Positions 22,294 to 31,746 of a DNA stretch of 64,000 nucleotides are shown here, piece by piece. The stretch is from Cryptomeria japonica (taxonomy: Eukaryota; Streptophyta; Pinopsida; Cupressales; Cupressaceae). The notes under the pieces were generated by a model. The model made no database searches. It was given only the letters and a program-made list of their open reading frames with translations, and was not told where the DNA came from. How positions within the stretch are numbered: position 1 is the stretch's first letter; every line of letters begins with the position of its first letter. Both the position numbers and the translations under genes were made by a program. The stretch covers positions 23,936,501 through 24,000,500 of the forward strand of contig NC_081413.1 in NCBI RefSeq assembly GCF_030272615.1. The letters run 5' to 3'.

Positions 22294-24144
22294 TGTGTAC
22301 CTCTCCCTTGATCCTTCCCACCCCCCTCTCTCTCTTCCCACTTCTCCCTCTATCACTCCCTCCCTACCTCTCTCTCTACCTAGCCCTCTCCCTCTCATCT
22401 TCCCTCACTACAAACTATCTCTCGTATGCCTCTTTCTCTCTACACACTTGTTTCTTCCTCCCACCATCTCTCTCTCTCTCTCTCTCAATGAAGTTCTCAA
22501 AATAGGTCTTAATGCACTCATTATAATGTGAGTGTAATATGGTTCGGTAGCGACCAAACCTATACTAGATCATTATCAAGATATAATGCAATTGCATAAT
22601 AACACTAGCACATTATAACATACTTGCATAATGTTCTCCATGGGACCAAAAAGAGAAGTGACCACTTTTTTGGTCTCCCATCTTTTTGCACTTACCCAAT
22701 TTATGACACACCAATATATTATTAAAATTGCTTGAAGAAATATTACTATTGAAGACTCCTAATAATGAGCTTGATGTTATTATATTGTAACTGTGATTTC
22801 AAATTACTAATAATACAAAGTGCTATATTTTTGGAGTGTAGGGATTTTCTCTTGAATTTTTTTCCATGTAACTTATGTGTTATGATTTATTCTATTTATA
22901 TATTTATGGCTTGAATGTGCATATGGACCCATGACTATAGAGTTTTTTCTATAATTTTACAACTACTTCTCTACTTAGATCAGTGTAGGAAGCATCTTTC
23001 ATTCATTCAAGTTCCTGTCAATACACAACATGGGGAAGATAAAGAATAAATCTTAAGTTGTACTCGAACTCACTTGCTTTGAGGATTGACAATTAATGGT
23101 CTTTTTATTTGCTTAACCTTAGAATCAAAATAATCAATTAATTTACTCTAGGTCAAATTGGCATTAAGTGAGATTGACCCCACTTTCCATAGAATTGATC
23201 TAGGACTTACAAAAGAGATCTTGTGAATTGTAAAACTCTACAACCAAACTTACTCTAATCTGTGTGCTTTGTTGATTGTCAAGGACTTGATGCATATGCA
23301 AGTACCTTGAAATTTTTTTCAAATCTCAAGGGTTATGTTCTCCTAGGTCAACCCCCTTGATTAGAACAAATTTATGGCCTTCAAAATGATTGAAAACAAC
23401 TATTTTTTGTTCCTAATGTCCTTGAATGACTTGATCTGGATAATTAGGTTCCTTTAGTGCTCTTAAGAAAAGGTTTATTCCCTTATGATTTTGACGTGCA
23501 TTGAATTCCTTTAACTACTAAAATATAATATGTAATCACATGTATATACACACTAAGTTAGCTCACAATGGTGAGTGGAATAGGTGGGAATTGGTTGACA
23601 CAAATTTGAATTTTTTGGTTAATCCAAGTGGTGTAGGATTGATCTTGCATCTTGTGGAAATGACCAAAGACAAAAAAAATGTTAATATCAAGAGAAGTAA
23701 GGGATGCATAGGAATGGGCATAAGGATAGGTCTATTAATGGTTAAAATATATGTATAGATATGGATAAAATATGATTAAATCTATAAAAGTAAATGTAAA
23801 TGAAGAAAGGTGACAAATCAAAGAATAAACCCCTTTACATAAGAATATGCTATATATAAATATATAATTACACTAAACCATTTTATAAAAATAGACCCAA
23901 AATTAAATGAAGTTGACATAAATATATAAATTTCACCATTACAAACATATACATTAGTATAATATGCATTAAGTATCATTACCAATACCAACTAAATAAT
24001 TTTTAAACATTTCATATTGTGATTATTCATCAATACCCATAAATAAATAAATAAATCATGAAAAATATTTTACAAATGTATAATTAAAAAAAAAGCAAGC
24101 ATTATTTTATCTCATCCATGCAAATAATAATAATCTTTTTAATG
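22294..24144. repeat. ~2.9 kb tandem duplication, copy 2
   Basis: It repeats 19399-21641 at an offset of 2895 bp at its start. It includes a pyrimidine tract (22300-22490) and the same ordered motifs, and ends AAGCAAGCATTATTTTATC to CTTTTTAATG at 24144. It lacks the ~400 bp present before the last motif in copy 1. Differences are spread evenly, so the duplication is old. Confidence 0.75.
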
Positions 24145-25153
24145 TAATTGTATTACTGATATAGGCGGCTAATAGCTATCAAACTGCTGGCAGGACAATA
24201 TTTCAATTGGACTGCAATAATTTTTTTTGCAAATATCTACATAGCAGTTTGATTAAATTGATAATTAATATTTCAGTTAATCCGGCGGCTAAGCCAATTG
24301 GGCTTTAAAATATATGAAATTGAAATTAATATATTATTTTTTATGTTTTTGACTTATGTACTTCACATCAATGGGCGGCTTTGTTTTTGTTTTTGTTTTG
24401 TTTTGTTTTGAAGAAGGGAGGGCCACTGGTTCGTTTGCTTTTGCTTTCTATCGAATATGTTGAATTCGTATCATCCAAAATAAAGGATACACAAAACTGG
24501 TAACACTCAAAGAACACAGCTGGTTGTAGAATGACATGCACTGCAGTATTGGTGCAACATTGAATATGTATAAATTTGTTGCTATCATAACAGCTTTAAA
24601 AATATTACATTAATCTATTATATGATAGTAATTTTAATAATTATAAATATTATAGTGTAACTTTTATTAATTTGGATTCCATTCTTTGGAGTCTATAAAA
24701 TTGAAGAATTGTATTATCAAGATGAGGAAGTGATTATTATTAAGGGTTTTGTTTTAACAATTTTGAGATATTTTAGTAAAAGAAATGGGACCTAATTCAT
24801 AACAATATTTTTTTGTTTTGTTTTGTTTTGTTTCTTTAGATTTACATGAATTATGCGAACACGTGGAATAGCAATGTCTAATTGAGGGAACTTGTCATTG
24901 TCATGCCAACTAAGTTGTGGTCATGTTGAGATGGTAAAGACTGTCCATGTGGCAACGGGGAGCCACTACGACATCAACATTGAGGGGATCCTTGGGACCC
25001 ATGAGAGTTGTGTCTTGAACAAGCATTGTGGCTATGACCATAAAAATGCCTACATGGAGAAGCATCTTTGCTAATAGGAGAAGATGGCACATGAGCAATA
25101 GTAGTAAGGGTATTGGCACAATGCTCAATAAAGTGTTTGCAAGTTGGAAACAT
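24145..25153. other. Spacer with (TTTTG) microsatellites
   Basis: AT-rich sequence with GGCGGCT motifs near 24163, 24284 and 24373. Runs of TTTTG/TTTTTG lie at 24381-24410 and about 24808-24834. No gene seen. A minus-strand open frame at 24910-25308 has no recognisable domain. Confidence 0.55.
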
Positions 25154-25268
25154 GTGATATTGCTATCAGGATTCAACTTTGTAGTTTTCAAGTCAAACCC
25201 ATTAATCCATGATTCAGAGTAGTTGTTCACAAGAACCCATCTCTCATTAGAGTGAATGGAACACTTAG
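25154..25268. repeat. Dispersed repeat, copy 1 (see 44736)
   Basis: From GTGATATTGCTATCAGG to GGAACACTTAG this matches 44736-44851 in the same orientation, with scattered differences. It adjoins the 5S-derived sequence here; in the other copy an LTR begins exactly where the match stops. Confidence 0.75.
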
Positions 25269-25298
25269 TGCTCATTGCATCTAGGTGACGCTCATAGA

Positions 25299-25409
25299 GG
25301 TGAAGCATTGGGCCTTCTTAGTAGGTCACCCATCCCAGTACTACTCCAGCTCAAACACAAATAACCATGGAGTTTTATCCAAGGTTAAGCCCACTTATCT
25401 TGCAACCCC
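25299..25409 (-). pseudogene. 5S rRNA-derived sequence, diverged
   Basis: Read on the minus strand this aligns across most of a plant 5S rRNA gene. On the plus strand, AGGTCACCCATCCCAGTACT followed by ACTCCAGCTCAAACAC is the complement of the conserved 3' half, with GGTGAAGCATTGGG at the 3' end and TGGAGTTTT, ATCC and TTGCAACCCC towards the 5' end. About a third of positions differ, and around five bases are missing near 25373, so it is not a functional rRNA gene. It may be a stray 5S pseudogene, a 5S-derived SINE, or the 5S segment found in Cassandra-type LTR elements. Confidence 0.72.
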
Positions 25410-26563
25410 ATTCCCAAAACCTTCAACAAGTAATGTGTCTTATGAACCATTTATTGTAGAACCCCTTTAGCCCATCAATTGTGTTAGTCCTCCCTACTTT
25501 CATTAAGAAATTTCAAATTCGAAGGTCACCTTTTAAATGTTTACTTTCCTTTCGGTCATGTATTTCTTCTCTTTGAACCCGAGTCATTGAACCTTTTCTC
25601 AGTTCAAAGTTCAAAGTTAAAAGCGTGCTTTGAAGAATTTTCTTCGCGACTTTCTTTTATGGTAAAAGCGAGCACTTTGTTGCAATTTGTATTGAACTTG
25701 AACCTTTGAACCTTTTTGGTTCAAGCTTCAAGGTTCAACGTTCAAAGTCGATCATACGTCGGTTATGTCTTTGCTCATTCATGGGTATGTGCATGATCAT
25801 GGTGTGCCAAAATAGGCCCTTAAGTGGCAATGAAATTTCAGAAAAATTAGAGTTATGCAACTTGACATGAAAATTTCAAATTTCAATGCAGTGGTACTAA
25901 AATTTCAAGAAAAAAATAAGAAGTAGACGTATGTCTGACCACCCTAATCACAATCAAATCTTAATATTTTTTTATAATATTTATAATATAAGTATTAGAC
26001 TCATGTCCGGATGTGACACATATTTTTTTTTAATTTTTTATGAATTAAATAATTATTTATGATTTTTTTACTACAGCTTTTCAGAAATTTAGAAACTCCT
26101 AGGTCTGACCACCTTAACTTGGTCAAAACCTTATGCATTTTTTAAAAAAAAAAATTTTTCCCTATAGTAGACAAAGCATAGGATGTGACGCATGTTTCGG
26201 TTTCAAAAAATGTTATACCGTTTGAAAGTTATGAGTGTTTTTCAATCAGTATATCAATCAGGACTATTGTCAGAATTCAATTAGAAAATAAATAATAATT
26301 ATTTACTAAAGTTGAAATAAGACAAGCCTTATATTGTTGGAAAGCTAGGAACGTCCTTAAAAAACCCTTTTTGTTTTATCAATTTTGGCTACAAAAAAAG
26401 TCGTCAGCCACCAGTGTAAAGTCTAGAAAATCACGGAATACTAAAAAACACGTTTTTTCAGTTGACTTTCCAGGCTTGTCACTTCCAAGCCTAATAACAA
26501 AGCATTCCCAAGCCGAAATTTGAAATTTGAAAATTTGGGTACAAAAAACGGATATTGGATTTT
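25410..26563. other. Spacer with TTGAACC/GGTTCAA inverted motifs
   Basis: Between 25555 and 25750 short TTGAACC, TTCAAAG and GGTTCAA motifs recur in both orientations. The 33 bp from TATTGAACTTGAACC to TTTGGTTC (25688-25720) return at 40247-40278 in direct orientation. The rest is AT-rich with no coding frame. Confidence 0.55.
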
Positions 26564-26612
26564 ATCCGATATCCGATTTTATCCGATATCTGATTTTTGT
26601 ACAAAAATTTGC
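26564..26612 (+). repeat. Left inverted repeat with ATCCGATATC cores
   Basis: Two tandem ATCCGATATC cores, then TGATTTTTGTACAAAAATTT. The right-hand partner is 40015-40062 on the opposite strand; the second halves agree at about 28 of 32 positions. A further AATCGGATATCAGATTTT at 26679-26696 is an inverted copy of the core, so the left end can also fold on itself. Confidence 0.7.
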
Positions 26613-26711
26613 GGTCCCCAAAGAATTTCCCTTTGCCGCCATTTATGAAGTAAATTGCCACATGGTAGAAATCCGATTAAATCGGATATCAGATTTTATT
26701 GGTCATATTTT

Positions 26712-26776
26712 AGAGAGAGAGAGAAGGAGAGGGAGAGAGGGAGCAAGAGAGAGAGAGAGGAGGAGAGGGAGAGAGG

Positions 26777-26846
<70 letters not shown>

Positions 26847-26862
26847 AAGAGAGAGAGAGAGG

Positions 26863-26912
<50 letters not shown>

Positions 26913-26918
26913 GAGAGA
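26712..26918. repeat. GA microsatellite tract
   Basis: About 200 bp of GAGA with GGGAGA and AGAAAG interruptions. It forms the left border of the decamer array; a CT tract of opposite composition borders the right side (31612-31641). Open frames through it encode only RE/SL repeats and are artefacts. Confidence 0.95.
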
Positions 26919-29900
26919 CCATATGACCCCTAACGACACAATTTGGTGTCTTAAGGGGTCCTATGGTGTCATTAGGGGTCATATGGTGTCTTGGGACACC
27001 ATAGGACCCCTTAAGACACCAAATCATGTTGTTAGGGGTCATATTGTGTCTTATGACCCATAACTATGACCCCTAATGATAGTTATGTGATATGTTGTCC
27101 CATGAACCCTTATGACCTCTTAGGACACCATATGACCCCTAATGACACCATATTGGGTCACTTTGGGTCATATTGTGTCCTAAGGGGTCATGTTATGGTC
27201 TATGACCCCTTAGGACAGCATATGACCCCTAACGACATGATTTGGTGTCTTAAGGGGTCCTATGGTGTCGTTAGGGGTCATATGGTGTCCGCAGGGGTCA
27301 TATGGTGTCTTGGGACACCATAGGACCCCTTAGGACACAATATTGCCCCTTAGGACACAATATGACCCAAATAAACCCAATATGGTGTCATTAGGGGTCA
27401 TATGGTGTCCTAAGACGTCATAAGGGTTCATGGGATACCATATGACCCCTATGGACACCATATGACCCCTAACGACACCATCCTACCCCTTAAGACACCA
27501 AATCATGTCGTTAGGGGTCATATTGTGTCCTACGACCCCGTAAGACATAATATGACCCCTAATGTTATGATTTGGTGTCTTAAGGGGTTGATTGGTGTCG
27601 TTCGGGGTCATATGGTGTCTTGTGACACCATACGACCCCTTAAAGACACCAAATTGTGTCGTTAGGGGTCATATTGTGTCCTATGACCCCGTAAGACATA
27701 ATATGACCCCTAACGACATGATTTGGTGTCTTAAGGGGTCCTATGGTGTCATATGGTGCCCCATGAACCCTTATGACCTCTTAGGACACCATATGACCCC
27801 TAGTGACACCATATTGGGTCACTTTGGGTCATATTGTGTCCTAAGGGGTCATCTTGTGTCTTAAGGGGTCCTATGGTGTCCCAAGACACCATATGACCCC
27901 TAACAACACCAAATCGTGTCGTTAGGGGTCATATTGTGTCATACGACCCCATAAGACACAATATGACCCCTAATGACATGATTTGGTGTCTTAAGGGGTC
28001 CTATAGTGTCATTAGGGGTCATATGGTGTCTTGTGACACCATAGGACCCCTTAAGACACAAATCATATCGTTAGGGGTCATATTTACATCATAGGACCCC
28101 TTAAGATATAATATGACCCCTTAGGACACAATATGACCCAAAGCGACCCAATATGGTGTCATTAGGGGTCATATGGTGTCCTAAGAGGTCATAAGGGTTC
28201 ATGGGACACCATATGACCCCCGTGGACACCATATGACCCCTAACGACACCATAGGACCCCTTAAGACACCAAATCATGTCGTTAGGAGTCATATTGTGTC
28301 CTACGACCCTGTAAGACAAACTATGACCCTTAATGTTATGATTTGGTGTCTTAAGGAGTCCTATGGTGTCGTTAGGGGTCATATGGGGTCCATAGGGGTC
28401 GTATGGTGTCTTGGGACACCATAGGACCCCTTAAGACACAATATGACCCCTTAGGACACCTTAGGACACAATATGACCCAAAGAGACCCCATATGGTGTC
28501 ATTAGGGGTCATATGGTGTCCTAAGAGGTCATAAGGGTTCATGGCACACCATATGATCCCTATGGACACCATATAACCCCGAACGACACCATTGGACCCC
28601 TTAAAACACCAAATCATGTCGTTAGGGGTCATATTGTGTCTTACGGGGTCGTAGGACACAATATGACCCCTAACGACACAATTTGGTGTCGTAAGGGGTC
28701 TTATGGTGTCACAAGACACCATATGACCCCTAACAACACCATAGGACCCCTTAAGACACCAAATCATAACATTAGGGATCATATTGTGTCTTATGTGGTT
28801 GTAGGACACAATATGACCCCTAACGACATGATTTGGTGTCTTAAGGGGTCCGATGGTGTAGTTAGGGGTCATATGGTGTCCCATGAACCCTTATGACCTC
28901 TTAGGACACCATATGACCCCTAATGACACCATATTGGGTCGCTTTGGATCATATTGTGTCCTAAGGGGTCATATTGTGTCTTAAGGGGTCCTATGGTGTT
29001 CGAAGACACCATATGACCCCTAGGGACACCATATGACCCCTAACAACACCATAGGACCCCTTAAGACACCAAATCATAACACTAGGGGTCATATTGTGTC
29101 TTACAGGGTCGTAGGAGACAATATGACCTCTAACGATATGATTTGGTGTCTTAAGGGGTCCTATGGTGTCGTTAGGGGTCATATGGTGTCCATAGGGATC
29201 ATATGGTGTCCCATGAACCCTTATGACGTCTTAGGACACCATATGACCCCTAATGACTCCATATTGGGTCGCTTTGGGTCATATTATGTCCTAAGGGGTC
29301 ATATTGTGTCTTAAGGGGTCCTATGGTGTCCCAAGACACCATATGACCCCTATGGACACCATATGACCCCTAATGACACCATAGGACCCCTTAAGACACC
29401 AAATCATAACATTAGGGGTCATATTGTGTTTTACGGGGTCGTAGGATACAATATGACCCCTAACGACATGATTTGGTGTCGTTAGGGGTCATATGGTGTC
29501 CATAGGAATCATATGGTGTCTTGGGACACCATAGGACCCCTTAAGACACAATATGACCCCTTAGGACTTAATATGACCCAAAGCGACTCAATATGGTCTC
29601 ACTAGGGGTCATATGGTGTCCTAAGAGGTCATAAGGGTTCATGGGACACCATATGACCCCTATGGACACCATATGACCCCTAACGACACCATAGGACCCC
29701 TTAAGACACCAAATCATGTTGTTAGGGGTCATATTGTGTCTTACGGGGTCGTAGGACACAATATGACACCTAACGACACAATTTGGTGTCTTAAGCGGTC
29801 TTTTGGTGTCATAAGACACCATATGACCCCTAACGACACCATAGGACCCCTTAACACACCAAATCATAACATTAGGGGTTATATTGTGTCTTACGGGGTC

Positions 29901-31608
29901 GTAGGACACAATATGACCCTGAACGACATGATTTGGTGTCTTAAGGGGTCCGATGGTGTCGTTAGGGGTCATATGGTGTCCCATGAACCCTTATGACCTC
30001 TTAGGACACCATATGACCCCTAATAACACCATATTGGGTCGCTTTGGGTCATATTATGTCCTAAGGGGTCATATTGTGTCTTAAGGGGTCCTATGGTGTC
30101 CCAAGACACCATATGACCCCTAGGGACACCATATGACCCCTAATGACACCATAGGACCCCTTAAGACATCGAATCATAACATTAGGGGTCGTATTGTGTC
30201 TTACGGGGTCGTAGGAGAGAATATGACCCCTAACAACATGATTTGGTTTCTTAAGGGGCCCTATGGTGTCGTTAGGGGTCATATGGTGTCCATAAGGGTC
30301 ATATGGTGTCCCATGAACCCTTATGACCTCTTAGGAGACATATGACCTCTAATGACACCATATTGGGTTGCTTTGGGTCATATTGTGTCCTAAGGGGTCA
30401 TATTGTGTCTTAAGGGGTCCTATGGTGTCCCAAGACACCATATGACCCCTATGGACACCATATGACCCCTAACGACACCATAGGACCCCTTAAGACACCA
30501 AATCATAACATTAGGGGTCATATTGTGTCTTACAGGGTCGTACGACACAATATGACCCCTTGCGACATGATTTGGTGTCGTTAGGGGTCAAATGGTGTCT
30601 TGGGACACCATAGGACCCCTTAAGACACAATATGACCCCTTAGGACACAATATGACCCAAAGTGACTCAATATGGTGTCACTAGGGGTCATATGGTGTCC
30701 TAAGAGGTCATAAGGGTTCATGGGACACCATATGATCCCTATGGACACCATATGACCCCTAACGACACCATAGGACCCCTTAAGACACCAAATCATGTTG
30801 TTAGGGGTCATATTGTGTCCTACGACCCCGTAAGACACAATATGACCCGTAATGTTATGATTTGGTGTCTTAAGGAGTCCTATAGTGTCGTTAGGGGTCA
30901 TATGGTGTCCATAGGGATCATATGGTGTTTTGGGACACCGTAGGACCCCTTAAGATACAATATGACCCCTTAGGACACAATATGACCCAAACCGACCCAA
31001 TATGGTGTCATTAGGGGTCATATGGTGTCCTAAGAGGTCATAAGGGTTCATGGGACACCATATGACCCCCATGGACAACATATGACCCCTAACGACACCA
31101 TAGGACCCCTTAAGACACCAAATCATGTCGTTAGGGGTCATATTGTGTCCTACAACCCCGTAAGACATAATATGACCCCTAATGAAATGATTTGGTGTCT
31201 TAAGGGGTCCTATGGTGTCGTTAGGGGTCATATGGTGTCCATAGGGGTCATATGGTGTCTTGGGACACCATAGGACCCCTTAAGACACAATATGACCCCT
31301 TAGGACACAATATGACCCAAAGCGACCCAATATGGTGTCATTAGGGGTCATATGGTGTCCTAAGAGGTCATAAGGGTTCATGGGACACCATATGACCCCT
31401 ATGGATACCATATAACTCCTAACGACATCATAGGACCCCTTAAGACACCAAATCATGTCGTTAGGGGTCATATTGTGTCCTACGACCCCATAAGACACAA
31501 TATGACCCCTAATGACATGATTTGGTGTCTTAAGGGGTCCTATGGTGTCGTTAGGGGTCATATGGTGTCTTGTGACACCATAGGACCCCTTAAGACATCA
31601 AATCATGT

Positions 31609-31610
<2 letters not shown>
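26919..31610. repeat. 4.7 kb array of 10-bp units (GGKGTC-NNNN) with 330-bp higher-order period
   Basis: The array is built of decamers in which GGGGTC or GGTGTC alternates with four-base linkers (ATAT, TTAA, CTAT, GTTA, CTAA), or the reverse complement GACCCC/GACACC in the same register. Ten-base phase is held over kilobases with only a few slips (for example near 27060). Orientation switches in blocks, giving many inverted repeats. In the right part a higher-order unit of 330 bp (33 decamers) recurs: near-identical blocks begin at about 30620, 30950 and 31280. Because 10 and 3 share no factor, stop-free frames appear on both strands with a 10-residue peptide repeat (for example MTPNDTIGPL); these are by-products, not genes. 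Confidence 0.93.

Positions 31611-31611
<1 letters not shown>

Positions 31612-31641
<30 letters not shown>
31612..31641. repeat. CT microsatellite, possible intron polypyrimidine tract
   Basis: A CT run directly after the decamer array, followed by CGCTGTAG. The CT tract plus GTAG resembles a 3' splice site just upstream of the transposase-like frame, so the array could lie in a 5' intron of that gene. Confidence 0.7.
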
Positions 31642-31646
<5 letters not shown>

Positions 31647-31746
31647 AGATTCCAACGATCGACAGTCTGGGTCCTATGTTTTCTGTCGAGGATCACGGGG
31701 TTTCAGATAGCTAGAGACAAATTTTTTCTTTTGGGAGATTCTTAAA

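Noticed and set aside
24910-25308. 132-codon minus-strand open frame next to the 5S-like sequence
   Set aside because: No domain, no splice or start context, and part of it lies in a dispersed non-coding repeat.
26527-27063. Open frames through the GA tract (Arg-Glu repeats) and their opposite-strand Ser-Leu repeats
   Set aside because: Products of a microsatellite; no start context, domain or conservation is visible.
27066-31561. Many 60-170-codon open frames on both strands with a shared 10-residue repeat
   Set aside because: They arise because a 10-bp DNA repeat read in codons gives a 30-bp, 10-residue cycle lacking stops; the same peptides appear on both strands.
26919-31610. CRISPR-like repeat array
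   Set aside because: There are no unique spacers between constant repeats, orientation flips within the array, and the context is eukaryotic.
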